Source of the DNA: Komagataeibacter melaceti
GTDB lineage: Bacteria > Pseudomonadota > Alphaproteobacteria > Acetobacterales > Acetobacteraceae
Assembly: GCF_003403295.1 (NCBI RefSeq)
Contig: NZ_QUWV01000070.1
Coordinates: 1-64,000 of the forward strand
Direction of reading: 5' to 3'
DNA length: 64,000 nucleotides
A program made the translations under genes and the position numbers. Below the pieces are notes generated by a model. It had not been told where the DNA came from. It ran no database searches and saw only the letters and a list, made by a program, of their open reading frames with translations. Of this stretch, positions 24,748-35,284 are shown one piece after another; position 1 is the stretch's first letter, and every line of letters begins with the position of its first letter.

Positions 24748-25608
24748 TCATGCCGGTTGCGGGAATGTAAGGGCCAACCCGTCCTCAAGTGGTCGCGGCT
24801 GAAAGCCGAGCTGCGCGCGCATGGGCGCGATATCGAAAATCTTGTCTTCCAGCAGCCGCCTGACCTCGGGCGGTGTTATGCGTGGCAACCCCGGCAGGCG
24901 CAGGCGTGACAGGGCGATCAGCACTGTTCCCGGTACCGGCAGCACGCGCCGGGGGCGGAGTCCCGCAGCCCGTGCCACCATGCGCGTGAAATCACGGTAG
25001 GTGACCTGATCCCGCCCGGCGATGACCAGACTGTGCGGCCCCGCCCATGGGCGGTTCAGGGCCGCGATCAGGGCGCGGGTGACATCACCCTGCCATATGG
25101 GCTGCACGCGCGCCCGCCCGCCACGCGGCAGCGGCAGCACCGGCAGGCGCTGCATGAGGGCGGCAAGGCGCTGCACATTATCCTCGCCCGTGGCGCCATA
25201 AATCATTGTGGGGTGAAGCAGCACGCCATCCCGGTCGGACCGGGCGAAGGCCTGTGCACCATGCAGCACGCCCCGGGCATGGGCGTCGGGCCAGCGGGTG
25301 AAGATGCGCGTGCTGCCCAGCGCCACGATCCGGGCATGCGCGGGGGCGGCCGCCAGCACGGCGGGCAGGTGGCGGGCATGGGCGGTCAGCACGACCGATG
25401 TGGCATCGGCCAGTGCGGCGCGCAGGGTGGTGGGATCAGATTCCAGATCAGCCCGGCGGGCAGGTGCAGTTATGCCCGTGGCCTGCCAGCGTGCAAGGTC
25501 ACGCACGACCGGAACGAAGCTCCGGCCCTGTCCGGCCAGTGCGCGACATAGCGCCAGCCCCGACCGGCCGGTCGCGCCGATGACATGCACCGGCCCGCTA
25601 TCGGGCAT
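24748..25608 (-). CDS. NAD(P)-binding atypical SDR (NDUFA9/NmrA-like)
   Basis: A 286-residue Rossmann protein opening with HVIGATGRSGLALCRAL, the GxxGxxG-type loop of extended or atypical SDRs, followed by VVLTAHARHL and ALGSTRIFTRWPDAHA in place of a normal active site, and LLHPTMIYGATGEDNVQRL. The C-terminal part (VQPIWQGDVTRALIAAL, YRDFTRMVARAAGLRPRRVL) resembles NDUFA9-like ubiquinone-related proteins. Enzymatic role unknown. Its start codon directly abuts the stop of the upstream gene, so the two are probably co-expressed. Confidence 0.8.
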   Translation of the reverse strand: MPDSGPVHVIGATGRSGLALCRALAGQGRSFVPVVRDLARWQATGITAPARRADLESDPTTLRAALADATSVVLTAHARHLPAVLAAAPAHARIVALGSTRIFTRWPDAHARGVLHGAQAFARSDRDGVLLHPTMIYGATGEDNVQRLAALMQRLPVLPLPRGGRARVQPIWQGDVTRALIAALNRPWAGPHSLVIAGRDQVTYRDFTRMVARAAGLRPRRVLPVPGTVLIALSRLRLPGLPRITPPEVRRLLEDKIFDIAPMRAQLGFQPRPLEDGLALTFPQPA

Positions 25609-26954
25609 CAGGGTGTCGAGATGGTCAGGCCCAGAGGGGCTGCGACCGACGGGTCACCCGCCATGGACAGGGCGATCCCCAGCATCATGAGGTTGACCGG
25701 CTTCATCGGGCGCAGCGCGACCTGCAGCGGGTGGTCGGATGGGGACTGGAGGAAGCGGCCCATCGCGCGCATCGAGTCGTCACCGGAGTTGGTGAGCGAG
25801 GCCAGCAGGTTCTGCCTGTAGGTATCCACATCCATGTCACGGCTCTTGGCTAGCCCGGCCAGCACGTGGTCCGCCAGTGAATGGTCTTCCCATGTCAGGG
25901 CGGCGGAGACGATGCGGGCAGTCTCGGGGATGATGGACATGTCGTCAAAGGGGATCTGGTCCAGCTCGGCCACCATGCTCAGGTTGCCCATGTCCGGCGC
26001 GCTGACTGTCAGCGGTTCCAGATGGATGCGGCCCGCGCTGCGGTCGCTGGTGCTGTTGGCGTGGATGTTGCCGGTGAAATGGTCGTAGCCGAAGGCATTG
26101 AGGATGGACGGGTTGTCAGACCCGGTGGACCAGATCGTCAGGTTGGTCAGGGTTGTGTCCATCTTATCCTCCGTCTCGGTGGAGGAACGCGATGTGGCTA
26201 CGTGGTCGATCTGGAGCATGGGGTGCGTGCTGTCGATCTCCACCTTCTTCAGGTCCATGGTCTGGGCATGGCTTTCATGGATCAGGTGGCCCGACTGAAG
26301 CAGGCTTGCCACCTCGCCCGCGAAATCCGGCCCGTCGAGCCGGATGTGCTCGACCGACAGGCGGCGCGTGGGGGCAAGGTTGATCTGGGTCGCCAGCCGC
26401 TCGACATCAAGGTTGGAGGACCGGCCCGATCCGTACTGCCCCACCACCATGCGCCCGACCGTAATGTCGGTCTGGCTGCGCGGGATGGCCAGGTGCATGT
26501 TGGACAGCGTGGCCCGGTCCAGCACCAGGGAATCGAAGCCCAGCGGGCGGGCCATGTCGGCTGCGGCGCGCGCGGTGTTGGGCAGCACGAGGTTGGTCAG
26601 CGCCACCCGGTCCAGCGAAATCGTGCTGTCCGGTGTCATGACCTTTACATCACGCAGTACAAGGCTGCCGATCTTCTCGCCCTGCACGTTGTTGCCGGTC
26701 AGGCCGCCCAGCCGCACATCCGCCGCCGTAAGTGTCATGGCCGGGTTGTGGTATGTCACGGCAGTAAAGTGTGCCCCGCGCGCCAGCGTGCGGGGGCGGG
26801 CCGTGGCGTAGCTGAAGGTGGCGTCATGCCCAAGGGAGGCGCGGAAGTCGGCAATGCCGGCTTCAAGCCTGCGCTCGGAAAAATGATGCACCCCCCAGCC
26901 GCCGACAAGCAGCACAAGCACAAGCAGGGGAATGGCGGGGTAGAGTTTCTTCAC
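25608..26954 (-). CDS. membrane-anchored periplasmic protein of unknown function
   Basis: A 448-residue protein with one N-terminal membrane helix (about 5-25, LVLVLLVGGWGVHHF region) and a long soluble domain rich in repeated beta-strand patterns of the kind ADVRLGGL, LVLRDVKVMTP, ISLDRVALTNLVLP, LVLDRATLSNMHLA, VEHIRLDGPDF. The alternation looks like the repeating strands of AsmA/DUF945-type lipid-transfer or scaffold proteins, but I do not recognise a named family. It overlaps its downstream SDR gene by one base. Codon use is like that of its neighbours. Confidence 0.7.
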   Translation of the reverse strand: MKKLYPAIPLLVLVLLVGGWGVHHFSERRLEAGIADFRASLGHDATFSYATARPRTLARGAHFTAVTYHNPAMTLTAADVRLGGLTGNNVQGEKIGSLVLRDVKVMTPDSTISLDRVALTNLVLPNTARAAADMARPLGFDSLVLDRATLSNMHLAIPRSQTDITVGRMVVGQYGSGRSSNLDVERLATQINLAPTRRLSVEHIRLDGPDFAGEVASLLQSGHLIHESHAQTMDLKKVEIDSTHPMLQIDHVATSRSSTETEDKMDTTLTNLTIWSTGSDNPSILNAFGYDHFTGNIHANSTSDRSAGRIHLEPLTVSAPDMGNLSMVAELDQIPFDDMSIIPETARIVSAALTWEDHSLADHVLAGLAKSRDMDVDTYRQNLLASLTNSGDDSMRAMGRFLQSPSDHPLQVALRPMKPVNLMMLGIALSMAGDPSVAAPLGLTISTP

Positions 26955-27185
26955 GAGCCTGACATCCGTAATGAGCCTGAGGCGAGTGCTATCCCATTCC
27001 GCACCCCCTCGGCAATCGCCAGTGGGGAAGGTTGGGCCGGAAAGATGGCGGTATTATGATACCACATGCCATTTTTTGCCGGAAAAATGCCGCCTCCCGG
27101 CATTATGCACTTGACGTTTGCGCCATGGAGGGATGATAACGCGCCACCCGTTACCACTACCTTATCTGGACGGAACACTGAATCC

Positions 27186-27668
27186 ATGAAGACCACACCC
27201 TCGCTGAAACCCGCAGAGGTGACGCGTGGCTGGACCCTGATCGACGCCGAAGGCCTCGTTCTGGGCCGGCTGGCGGCGATCATCGCCCAGCGCCTGCGCG
27301 GCAAGCACAAGCCCCAGTTCACCCCGCATGTTGATTGCGGCGACAACATCGTCGTCATCAACGCCGAGAAGATCCGTCTGACCGGCAACAAGGTGGACCA
27401 GAAGCTGTTCCATTACCACACCGGCTATCCCGGCGGGATCAAGGAACGCACGATCACCCAGCGCCTGACCGGCAAGAACCCCGGTGACGTGGTGCGCAAG
27501 GCGGTTGAGCGCATGATCACCCGTGGCCCGCTGCAGCGCGCGCAGATGAAGCACCTGTACGTCTATGCCGGCAGCGAACACCCGCATGACGGGCAGAAGC
27601 CGCAGGTTCTTGATGTTGCATCAATGAACCGCAAGAACGCCGTCACCAATCAGAACGTCGGGGCCTGA
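27186..27668 (+). CDS. rplM: 50S ribosomal protein L13
   Basis: An early-assembly protein of the large ribosomal subunit. The 160-residue product shows [52 protein letters not shown] and the [13 protein letters not shown] segment. An in-frame upstream ATG (27066) exists but the extension is not ribosomal; the ATG at 27186 gives the standard alphaproteobacterial length. rpsI follows after five bases, the universal rplM-rpsI operon. Confidence 0.97.
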   Translation: MKTTPSLKPAEVTRGWTLIDAEGLVLGRLAAIIAQRLRGKHKPQFTPHVDCGDNIVVINAEKIRLTGNKVDQKLFHYHTGYPGGIKERTITQRLTGKNPGDVVRKAVERMITRGPLQRAQMKHLYVYAGSEHPHDGQKPQVLDVASMNRKNAVTNQNVGA

Positions 27669-27673
27669 ACATC

Positions 27674-28177
27674 ATGTCCGAAACACAAGAGCGTACAGGC
27701 ACGCTGGCCGATCTGAAGGACGCGGTTGCCTCCGGTCAGGTCGTCTCCTCGCAGGAAGCCGCCCCCGTTTACGAAGCCAAGCGCGACGCGCAGGGCCGTT
27801 CCTACGCCACGGGTCGCCGTAAGGACGCGGTTGCCCGCGTGTGGATCAAGCCGGGCAAGGGCGACATCATCGTCAATGGCCGTCCGGTCGGCACCTATTT
27901 CGCACGCCCGGTTCTGCGCATGCTGATCACGCAGCCGTTCCTGGTTGCTGACCGCTACAACCAGTTCGACGTGTACTGCACCGTCGTCGGTGGTGGTCTG
28001 TCGGGTCAGGCCGGTGCGGTCCGTCATGGCATCAGCCGCGCGCTGACGCATTACGAACCCGCGCTGCGCAGCATCCTGAAGGCTGCCGGCTTCCTGACGC
28101 GCGATTCGCGTGTTGTTGAACGTAAGAAGTACGGCCGCGCCAAGGCTCGTCGTTCCTTCCAGTTCAGCAAGCGCTGA
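27674..28177 (+). CDS. rpsI: 30S ribosomal protein S9
   Basis: Small-subunit protein whose C-terminal tail contacts the P-site tRNA. The 167-residue product has an N-terminal extension of about 40 residues, common in alphaproteobacteria, then [51 protein letters not shown] and the basic tail ending [11 protein letters not shown]. It directly follows rplM and is closed by a double hairpin. Confidence 0.97.
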   Translation: MSETQERTGTLADLKDAVASGQVVSSQEAAPVYEAKRDAQGRSYATGRRKDAVARVWIKPGKGDIIVNGRPVGTYFARPVLRMLITQPFLVADRYNQFDVYCTVVGGGLSGQAGAVRHGISRALTHYEPALRSILKAAGFLTRDSRVVERKKYGRAKARRSFQFSKR

Positions 28178-28186
28178 TCCTGCTTT

Positions 28187-28255
28187 TCCCGCCGTGTTTG
28201 CGGCGGGTTACAGGTTTTTCAACAGGGTCGGTTCCGCAAGGGACCGGCCCTGTTG
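28187..28255 (+). terminator. double-hairpin terminator of rplM-rpsI
   Basis: The first stem is CCCGCCG/CGGCGGG (about 28187-28206), followed by TTACAGGTTTTTC. The second stem is 16 bp, CAACAGGGTCGGTTCC (28220-28235) with GGGACCGGCCCTGTTG (28240-28255) around GCAA. The first stem plus T run is the likely terminator; the second also faces a convergent gene ending at 28271 and may protect both. Confidence 0.7.
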
Positions 28256-28270
28256 TGCATCAGGCCCCTG

Positions 28271-28561
28271 CTATCGGGCAAAGGGGTTGGGCACCCGTGC
28301 GGCCTTGCACGTGGGCAGGCTGCGCGGCAGGTCTTTCTGGGCTTCAAGCGTGGTGACCACCTGCTGGAAGAACGCCAGCAATGCGCGCGCGCGCTCTAGC
28401 CCGGTGCTGTCGCGCGCCAGGTCCGTCTGGCCGTAAAAGGCGATGCTGTCCGTCCCGTTTTCCACCGTCATGCCGCCAATGGTGCGGCTGGCGCTGTTAT
28501 CGGCAAAGGGAACGAGGGCGGTATCCGTGCCGGATGGGGGGTGCTGGGCTGTCATGGTCAT
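28271..28561 (-). CDS. small protein of unknown function
   Basis: A 96-residue protein. The N-terminal third is polar and low in structure; residues from about 28 (RTIGGMTVENGTDSIAFYGQ) to 80 look folded, with a long helix GLERARALLAFFQQVVTTLE. The combination of a short beta segment and one helix suggests a small cytoplasmic adaptor. No family recognised. It runs convergent with rpsI and lies 22 bases after the stop-side end of the nuclease gene start region on the same strand. Confidence 0.6.
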   Translation of the reverse strand: MTMTAQHPPSGTDTALVPFADNSASRTIGGMTVENGTDSIAFYGQTDLARDSTGLERARALLAFFQQVVTTLEAQKDLPRSLPTCKAARVPNPFAR

Positions 28562-28583
28562 GCCTCCTCAACTAACGCCTATC

Positions 28584-29423
28584 CTACCACAGTGAGACAG
28601 CATGGCGTGGATGCCGCTTGCGGTGCGTTGCGTGCACGCGGCCAAAGGGCAGGGTCATGCAGACCTGTTTCATGGCCGCGGGCAGGGCGGGAAAGGGATC
28701 AACCCCTGTTACATGGGTCAGCAGGGCCACGCTGACATGGCTGCAGCCGGGATTGCGCGTGTTGTGGCAGACATACACCCCCGTCTGCCGCCTGCGCGGA
28801 TCATAGACCGCTTTCCATGTGGAGGTGGGAACAAACACCCGGTCCTGTCCTATTGCCCTGATGCTGCGTGTATGGAAGGCCGGGCCGGTCACGACATAGA
28901 GTTCCCCCTCCCGCAGGGCCAGCCTGCGCACGGCGGATTCGATGTCGGCCCACCTGCCACGGTTCAGTTCCGCGCGCTGGGGCACGATGTTGGACAGGGC
29001 GAAACTTTCCTCCTGCGCCTGCGGGTCCGGCATGTCGCCCGATGGTGCCATGTGCCCACGGTCAAAGCCGGAGCGGACATAATCTTCCAGTTCCGCGCGC
29101 AGGGTGGCGGGAATGCGGGAATCGGGGTGGAAGTCCCCCTGTCGCGGGGTGTCCATGGCGGCCCGGACCATGGCCGTATCCAGATGTTCAGCGGCCCATA
29201 GCGGCTCGTGCGCAATGCCGGAATGAAGCACGGCGAACCGCGCGTTACATAAAAGCTGTGTCTGGGATGCCAGTTGTGCGCTATCGAGCGTGGGCAACTG
29301 GCCCACGGCCCCGAAGCCGGGGCACTCCGCCGCTCGTGCGGCCACGCTGCTGGCCATGATCAGCAGGCAGGCAAGGGTCTGGATGATCCGGCCGGACAGG
29401 CGGGATATGGGCTGTGGCGTCAT
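28584..29423 (-). CDS. secreted DNA/RNA non-specific endonuclease (NUC1 family)
   Basis: A 279-residue beta-beta-alpha-metal nuclease. A signal peptide (IIQTLACLLIMASSVAARAA, about 13-32) is followed by the mature enzyme. The DRGH motif (121-124) carries the catalytic His in GFDRGHMAPSGDM, and the metal Asn lies in NIVPQRAELNRGRW (Asn154). This arrangement matches Serratia-nuclease relatives, which degrade extracellular nucleic acid without sequence preference. Two Cys pairs could form disulfides in the periplasm. Role: nutrient scavenging or biofilm DNA remodelling (inference). Confidence 0.88.
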   Translation of the reverse strand: MTPQPISRLSGRIIQTLACLLIMASSVAARAAECPGFGAVGQLPTLDSAQLASQTQLLCNARFAVLHSGIAHEPLWAAEHLDTAMVRAAMDTPRQGDFHPDSRIPATLRAELEDYVRSGFDRGHMAPSGDMPDPQAQEESFALSNIVPQRAELNRGRWADIESAVRRLALREGELYVVTGPAFHTRSIRAIGQDRVFVPTSTWKAVYDPRRRQTGVYVCHNTRNPGCSHVSVALLTHVTGVDPFPALPAAMKQVCMTLPFGRVHATHRKRHPRHAVSLW

Positions 29424-29562
29424 CGGGAAAGCGGGCTTTCATCCATGGGGCATCGACCGGCGCAGGGGAGGGGCTACGCGCCACAAGCCTGCATGCCCAC
29501 AACACCCGCTGGCAGGGAAAGATTGCCTGTCATTTATCCCGCTCAGGCAGGCGGGGTCAGGG

Positions 29563-30222
29563 CTATTTCGACCCGGTGGGCGGGGGCAGGTCGGCCTCGT
29601 CCTGATTTTTGGACAGGGCGATGGTCACGTCCATGGTTTCCTCATTGACCAGCACGTCGAATTCGCGGTCCATCGTGGGCTTTACGCCCATCATCACCAG
29701 GTCGCCAAAGCGCAGGTGGTCCCAGTCGATCCGGTCATGAGCCTGCCGGGTCATGTCAAAGCCCAGCATGGGGTGCGCAGTGCCATCGGGCGCGGTGTAG
29801 GACCATGCGAAATGGCAGCTTGCGGGCGCATTGCGCTGGGTAAACAGCGTATGGACGAAGCCGGGCGTCACATCGGTCTGCAATGTGTTCATCAGGTAAT
29901 GCGGGGCCTGCTGCTGCAGGGCGGGCGTGACCTGCGCGTTGAAAATGCCTGCCTGAATCATTTCCGGTATATGGGCCATGAATACGGCCTGATTGAGCGT
30001 GATCTCCACCCGGCATGGCGTGGTCTGGGCAAAGCGGGTCGTGATGCCCCATGCATGGGCCGTGCTGTCACCGGCCACGATCGGCGCGGGATAGGTGGGT
30101 GCGGCATGGGCCGTGTGGGGCAGGCCGCCCAGCACCACAAGCACGAGCGGCAGGCCACCCGCAATGGCGCGGCACAGCCCGTGCCGGAGTGCGGGGTGGG
30201 AGAAATATGTCAGGCTGATCAA
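29563..30222 (-). CDS. exported protein of unknown function
   Basis: A 219-residue protein with a hydrophobic segment (about 20-42, GGLPLVLVVLGGLPHTAHAA) ending in an AHA-A cleavage pattern, so it is likely periplasmic. Two Cys (in TTPCRVEITL and APASCHFAWSY) could pair. The C-terminal part, EFDVLVNEETMDVTIALSKN, has alternating strands like a small beta-barrel lipocalin-type fold. No family recognised. A gap of about 140 bases separates it from the nuclease gene, which has the same strand. Confidence 0.65.
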   Translation of the reverse strand: MISLTYFSHPALRHGLCRAIAGGLPLVLVVLGGLPHTAHAAPTYPAPIVAGDSTAHAWGITTRFAQTTPCRVEITLNQAVFMAHIPEMIQAGIFNAQVTPALQQQAPHYLMNTLQTDVTPGFVHTLFTQRNAPASCHFAWSYTAPDGTAHPMLGFDMTRQAHDRIDWDHLRFGDLVMMGVKPTMDREFDVLVNEETMDVTIALSKNQDEADLPPPTGSK

Positions 30223-30696
30223 GGGGCGGCACCGGGTCTGTCGGTTGGTTGCGTAAGGGAAAGAAAACGCTTTTACCCTGCTTCTGTCACGGGGGGCAGG
30301 GGCATGACTGCCCTGCCGCGTGTGGTGGACATATAATTAAATAATACACCCGCCTGCAACCGGGTCATGATGTATTGTTTCAGTATCGACCCGGATAAGC
30401 GGCATCCGATCATGAAAATGCCATAATAACGGCCTTTGTGTCTCCCCGTCTGGAAAGATCATGGATGGCGTGATGCTGTATGCCAGCGCGCCAGTCGTGT
30501 CAGGAGAGGGAATATGGTGGCCTGTTTTTTTTGCACTACTGTGCGCGGGGTCGGCAACTTCCATGGCTTCTGTCGCGTTGGCGCGGTCATGGCACGAATA
30601 TAGCAAAAATCATGCCATAAATTGGTCAAATGGTGCCCCCATGAAAGGGGGGCATGCCACATGCCGGGAAAAAACGGCAGCTCAGGGCAGGAAGTC
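30223..30696. other. intergenic stretch without a convincing gene
   Basis: No frame here looks protein-like. A plus-strand frame from 30461 to 30718 has a short hydrophobic run but no ribosome binding site and overlaps the more believable small gene at 30697. An eight-T run lies at 30525-30532. The bases near 30330-30440 are AT-rich and may carry the promoter of the exported protein (minus strand). Confidence 0.5.
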
Positions 30697-30909
30697 ATGT
30701 TCGATTCAAAAATCATAGAAGTGGATGGTGTGTTCGTGGGGGCCGCCATCATTACCGGCATCGCCACATCACTGCGCTTTTATGCCGCGCATGATAGTGT
30801 CCGCTCCCTCCATAACGTCATCCTGCCGGATCTGGCGGTGCTGCGGGCGCATGTAACCCGCGCCTTCCGCCTGAAGGGGCAGCAGGATCGCCGCCCGGCG
30901 CGGGTGTAA
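30697..30909 (+). CDS. small protein of unknown function
   Basis: A 70-residue protein, MFDSKIIEVDGVFVGAAIIT at the start, then a central helix around SLRFYAAHDSVRSLHN and a basic tail (RAFRLKGQQDRRPARV). A GGCAGGAAG ribosome binding site sits just before the ATG; a second in-frame ATG at 30661 has none. A GC-rich hairpin follows its stop. The acidic start and basic end suggest a nucleic-acid or ribosome-associated role, but this is a guess. Not recognised as a family. Confidence 0.5.
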   Translation: MFDSKIIEVDGVFVGAAIITGIATSLRFYAAHDSVRSLHNVILPDLAVLRAHVTRAFRLKGQQDRRPARV

Positions 30910-30929
30910 CACCATGGGCCTGAACGCAG

Positions 30930-30965
30930 AACGCCCCGGCGGGAACCCGTTCCCGCCGGGGCGTT
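30930..30965. terminator. strong hairpin between convergent small gene and ilvD
   Basis: AACGCCCCGGCGGGAA (30930-30945) and TTCCCGCCGGGGCGTT (30950-30965) form a perfect 16-bp stem around a 4-base loop. There is no clear T tract on either side. It separates a plus-strand small gene from the end of ilvD on the minus strand and may stop transcription from both. Confidence 0.65.
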
Positions 30966-30995
30966 GCGTATCTGCTACCGGCCGGGCCGGTCGTG

Positions 30996-32858
30996 TCAGC
31001 GGCTGGTGCGGCGGCCAAGCTGGCTGACATCACGCACCGCACCGCGGGCTGCGCTGGTGGTCAGGGCGCTATAGGCCTGCAATGCCACGGAAACCGTGCG
31101 CTCACGGTCCGGCTGCCAGGCGCGGTCGCCACGTTCTTCCATCCGGTCGCGGCGCGCGGCCAGTTCGGCATCAGTGACCGTGGTGCGCAGGACGCGGTTG
31201 GGGATGTCGATCTCGATGGTGTCGCCTTCCTCCAGCAGCCCGATGATCCCGCCTTCCGCCGCCTCGGGCGAGATATGGCCGATCGACAGGCCCGAACTCC
31301 CGCCCGAAAAGCGGCCATCGGTAATCAGGGCGCATTTCTCGGCCAGTCCCTTGGATTTCAGGTAGCTGGTCGGATACAGCATTTCCTGCATGCCGGGGCC
31401 GCCCTTGGGGCCTTCGTAACGGATCACGACCACATCGCCGGGCACGATGTGGTTGTTCAGGATGGCGGATACGGCGGCGTCCTGACTTTCGAAAATGCGC
31501 GCGGGACCGCTGAAGGTCAGCAGGTTCGCCGCGACACCGGCGGTTTTGACGATGGCCCCGTCCTCCGCCAGGTTGCCGAACAGCACCGCAAGCCCGCCGT
31601 CACGGCTATAGGCATGTTCCTGGTCACGGATCGCACCCTGCGCGCGGTCGGTATCAAGCGCCTTGTAGCGGCTGGACTGGGAGAAGGCCTGCGTGGTCCG
31701 CACCCCGCCGGGGGCCGCGCGGAAGAAGGTCCGTGCCGCCTCATCCACCGTGGGAGCGCTGATGTCCCACTTCTCCAGCGCCTGCGTCAGCGTGGGGGCG
31801 TGCACGCTGGGCACGTCGCCATGCAGCAGGCCCATGCGCGCCAGTTCCCCCATGATGGCGGGAATGCCACCGGCGCGATGCACGTCCTCCATATGGATAT
31901 CCATGCGCGAGGGCGAGACCTTGCACAGGTTCGGCACCTTGTGGGACAGGCGGTCGATATCCGCCATGGTGAAGTGTACGCCGCCTTCATGCGCCGCCGC
32001 CAGCAGGTGCAGCACCGTGTTGGTGGAGCCGCCCATGGCGATATCGACCGACATGGCGTTTTCAAACGCGGCCTTGCTGGCGATGCCGCGCGGCAGGGCG
32101 GTGGCGTCGTCGTTTTCGTACCAGCGGCGGGCAAGGGCCACGATGTCGCGGCCCGCGCGCATGAACAGTTCGCGCCGGTCGGCATGGGTGGCGACAAGGC
32201 TGCCATTGCCGGGCAGGGCAAGGCCCAGCGCCTCGGTCAGGCAGTTCATGGAATTGGCGGTGAACATGCCCGAGCACGACCCGCAGGTGGGGCAGGCGGA
32301 GCGTTCGATCCGGTTCGACTGCTCATCGCTCACATCCGGGTTGGCCGCCGCCACCATGGAGGTGATGAGATCAACCTGCTGCTCGGTGCCGTCGTTCAGC
32401 ACCTTGCCCGCTTCCATCGGCCCGCCGGAGACGAAGATGGTCGGGATGTTCAGCCGCATCGCCGCCATGAGCATGCCGGGCGTGATCTTGTCGCAGTTGC
32501 TTATGCACACCAGCGCATCGGCGCAGTGCGCATTGACCATGTATTCCACCGCATCGGCGATCAGTTCGCGCGACGGCAGACTGTACAGCATGCCGCCATG
32601 GCCCATGGCGATGCCGTCATCCACCGCGATGGTGTTGAACTCACGCCCCACGCCACCGGCTTCGGCCACCGCACCGGCCACGAGCTGCCCCAGATCCTTG
32701 AGGTGGACATGCCCGGGCACGAACTGCGTGAAGGAGTTGGCGATGGCGATGATCGGCTTGCCAAAATCACCATCCTGCATACCGGTTGCACGCCACAGGC
32801 TGCGCGCACCGGCCATGTTGCGGCCATGTGTCGTAGTGCGGGAACGATAGGCAGGCAT
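30996..32858 (-). CDS. ilvD: dihydroxy-acid dehydratase
   Basis: Fe-S dehydratase that makes the 2-oxo acids of valine, leucine and isoleucine biosynthesis. The 620-residue product begins [20 protein letters not shown], as in the 4Fe-4S bacterial type, with cluster Cys residues in [12 protein letters not shown] and [18 protein letters not shown] and the [20 protein letters not shown] segment near the C-terminus. The in-frame start at 33044 would add 62 unrelated residues, so the ATG at 32858, with GTGAGGTCACC before it, is chosen. It is divergent from the AsmA-like gene. Confidence 0.96.
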   Translation of the reverse strand: MPAYRSRTTTHGRNMAGARSLWRATGMQDGDFGKPIIAIANSFTQFVPGHVHLKDLGQLVAGAVAEAGGVGREFNTIAVDDGIAMGHGGMLYSLPSRELIADAVEYMVNAHCADALVCISNCDKITPGMLMAAMRLNIPTIFVSGGPMEAGKVLNDGTEQQVDLITSMVAAANPDVSDEQSNRIERSACPTCGSCSGMFTANSMNCLTEALGLALPGNGSLVATHADRRELFMRAGRDIVALARRWYENDDATALPRGIASKAAFENAMSVDIAMGGSTNTVLHLLAAAHEGGVHFTMADIDRLSHKVPNLCKVSPSRMDIHMEDVHRAGGIPAIMGELARMGLLHGDVPSVHAPTLTQALEKWDISAPTVDEAARTFFRAAPGGVRTTQAFSQSSRYKALDTDRAQGAIRDQEHAYSRDGGLAVLFGNLAEDGAIVKTAGVAANLLTFSGPARIFESQDAAVSAILNNHIVPGDVVVIRYEGPKGGPGMQEMLYPTSYLKSKGLAEKCALITDGRFSGGSSGLSIGHISPEAAEGGIIGLLEEGDTIEIDIPNRVLRTTVTDAELAARRDRMEERGDRAWQPDRERTVSVALQAYSALTTSAARGAVRDVSQLGRRTSR

Positions 32859-33047
32859 GACGGTGACCTCACGATCAGGTATGATAAAGGGATTGAAGCT
32901 GCCTGACCGCATACAGGACACGCGGGCCACGCGCCAGCCCCAAGCTGCCGCCGGTCGCACGGGGCGGTGGGCGGGTGGCCGCAACTCCGGCTGGGACCAC
33001 CCGTTTATCTGATACTTTTTTTTCCATGCACAAGGAGCGTGCACAGC

Positions 33048-35189
33048 ATGTCCGAACCGGACCGTGAAAACCGCCAGCAGAACGCGCAGACCGCCGGCCT
33101 GCTGGAACAGTTGTATTTTCCGGTCACGGGCGTGCTGGCAGCCGGGGTGCTGGCGCTTGTCATCTTCTGGTCATGGGACTGGTTCATTCCGCTGGTGGAA
33201 CACAGGGCAGGTGCCGCGCTGGGCCGAAAGGTCACGCTTGCGCACCTGCATGTCCAGCCCGGCCGGATCACCCGCATCACCGCCGATGACGTGCGGATTG
33301 ACGAGCCGGAGGGCTTTGACAACCTGCCACCCTTCGCCACGGCGGACCACCTGACGATAGGCGTCAACCTGTGGCACCTGCTGGGGGGCAGGCTGGAACT
33401 GCCGGTCATCGCGCTGGACAGGCCGACAGTGGAACTGGATGCCCGCCGCGATGGGCAGGCGAATTATCATTTTCCCACCCAGGGCAAAACCGATGGCACC
33501 GCCAGCGTGCCACAGATCGGTGAACTGACGATTACTGATGGCCATCTGCACCTGGTGCATGCGCGCCTGAAAAGCGACATGCGCGCCGAGGTACACACCA
33601 CCCCCGCGCAGGACAATGCCGACCCCCGCATCGTGGCGGACCTGCGCGGCACCTATACCGGGCAGGCGATTACGGGGCATTTCTCGGGCGGGGCGCTGGT
33701 TTCGCTCATGGACCGCGCGCAGCCTTACCCGATTGACGTGGTGGTGCATCATGGCCCCACGCAACTGACGCTGGTGGGGTCGGTGGATGACCCGCTCTCC
33801 TTCAGCGGCGCGCGGCTGAAGCTGACGCTGGCGGGGCCGGACATGTCGCTGCTCTATCCGCTGACGGGCGTGGTCATTCCACAGACACCGCCCTACCACG
33901 TGGCGGGCAGTCTGGATTATGTGGACCAGCGTATCCGCTTCCATGATTTCGAGGGTACGGTCGGCTCCAGCGACCTGGGGGGCACGCTGCGCATCGACCC
34001 GCATCAGGCCGTGACGTTCGTGGATACGGACCTGCATTCCCGCCATGTCGATCTGGCCGATCTGGGCGGTTTCTTCGGGGCGACACCTGGCGAGCACCCG
34101 TCCACCGCGCAGCAGGCGGCCGAGCAGAAGGCGCATGAGGCCAGCGGCGCGGTCCTGCCCACATCGCCCATCAGCCTGCCGCGGCTGCGGGCGACCAATG
34201 TCCATCTGGTCTATCATGGCGACCACATCGAGAACCAGCACACCCCGCTGGATAATATCGACGTGCTGCTCGATGTGCGCGATGGCGCCATTGATGTCCA
34301 CCGCCTGAACTTCGGGGTGGGGAGCGGCAGGCTTGCCAGTAGCGGAACCTTCGTGCCCGAGGGGAACGGGGTCAATGCGCGCATCCGCATCGACATGGAG
34401 GAGATCGACCTTGCCCGCCTGATGAAGGCGTTGGGCAACTATCACGGGCAGGGCACCATTGGCGGCCATATCATGATCCATGGCCACGGCCAGTCCCTGG
34501 CCGAGATCGTGGGCAGCGGCAATGGTGGCGTGACCATGGCGCTGGATGAAGGCGGGGATATTTCCGCCATCCTGCCCGACCTTGTCGGCCTTGAGTTCGG
34601 CAAGGCGCTGCTGTCCGTCCTTGGCCTGCCCGCCCGTACCGACCTGAAATGCCTGATTGTGGACATGCCGCTGCAGGAGGGGGTGTTCCACACCCACACC
34701 ATGCTGCTGGAAACGGGGGATACGCGCACCGTTGGCAAGGGGGATGTGAGCTTCAGCAACAACACCATCGACTATGCCCTCCTGTCGCGTTCACGCCATT
34801 TCGCCATCGCGTCACTGCCGGGCCCGCTCTACATCACGGGGCCGCTCAAGCATCCGCGCATCACGCCGGGGGCGGAGGTGATCGGCCGGGCCGTGGCGTC
34901 CGTGCTGACGGGCTTTGTCTTCTCCCCGGTCGGGCTGCTGCCCACGATCGAGGCCGGGGTGGGGGAGAAATCCTCCTGCGCCAGCGCGCTGCGTGAGGTC
35001 GAGGCGAATCCCGCAGCAGGTATCGCCCCCCATGCCCGCCAGCCGGGCCAGCATGCGGGCCAGCGTGGCGCGCATACGGGTGCGGCCTCCGACCGGCAGG
35101 CGGGAAAAGACGGGGATTATCGTGGCCTGAGCCGGGCGGAGCGTGATTACATCCGCTCCGTCTGGGCACGCCGGATGGACGGGCGCTAA
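33048..35189 (+). CDS. AsmA-family envelope protein
   Basis: A 713-residue inner-membrane-anchored protein. One membrane helix lies at about 24-45 ([20 protein letters not shown] region), followed by AsmA-like beta-rich repeats: [58 protein letters not shown], and near the C-terminus a conserved segment with [38 protein letters not shown] and [13 protein letters not shown]. AsmA relatives bridge the envelope and are thought to move phospholipid. The ATG at 33048 has AAGGAG upstream; the in-frame start at 32967 is rejected. Confidence 0.88.
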   Translation: MSEPDRENRQQNAQTAGLLEQLYFPVTGVLAAGVLALVIFWSWDWFIPLVEHRAGAALGRKVTLAHLHVQPGRITRITADDVRIDEPEGFDNLPPFATADHLTIGVNLWHLLGGRLELPVIALDRPTVELDARRDGQANYHFPTQGKTDGTASVPQIGELTITDGHLHLVHARLKSDMRAEVHTTPAQDNADPRIVADLRGTYTGQAITGHFSGGALVSLMDRAQPYPIDVVVHHGPTQLTLVGSVDDPLSFSGARLKLTLAGPDMSLLYPLTGVVIPQTPPYHVAGSLDYVDQRIRFHDFEGTVGSSDLGGTLRIDPHQAVTFVDTDLHSRHVDLADLGGFFGATPGEHPSTAQQAAEQKAHEASGAVLPTSPISLPRLRATNVHLVYHGDHIENQHTPLDNIDVLLDVRDGAIDVHRLNFGVGSGRLASSGTFVPEGNGVNARIRIDMEEIDLARLMKALGNYHGQGTIGGHIMIHGHGQSLAEIVGSGNGGVTMALDEGGDISAILPDLVGLEFGKALLSVLGLPARTDLKCLIVDMPLQEGVFHTHTMLLETGDTRTVGKGDVSFSNNTIDYALLSRSRHFAIASLPGPLYITGPLKHPRITPGAEVIGRAVASVLTGFVFSPVGLLPTIEAGVGEKSSCASALREVEANPAAGIAPHARQPGQHAGQRGAHTGAASDRQAGKDGDYRGLSRAERDYIRSVWARRMDGR

Positions 35190-35284
35190 AGGGCGAATCC
35201 CTGCTTGACCGTGCAGGCCATTTCGGCAAAAAGGAGGACAGACGTGACTGGAACCTCCCCGCATGGGGACCGTTCTGCCGTCAG

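Noticed and set aside
30461-30718. Plus-strand 85-residue frame with a hydrophobic stretch
   Set aside because: It lacks a ribosome binding site, is out of frame with the better-supported small gene it overlaps, and the rest looks random.
30993-32906. A 637-codon plus-strand frame opposite ilvD
   Set aside because: Antisense shadow of ilvD; His/Arg/Gly-rich with no family-like motifs.
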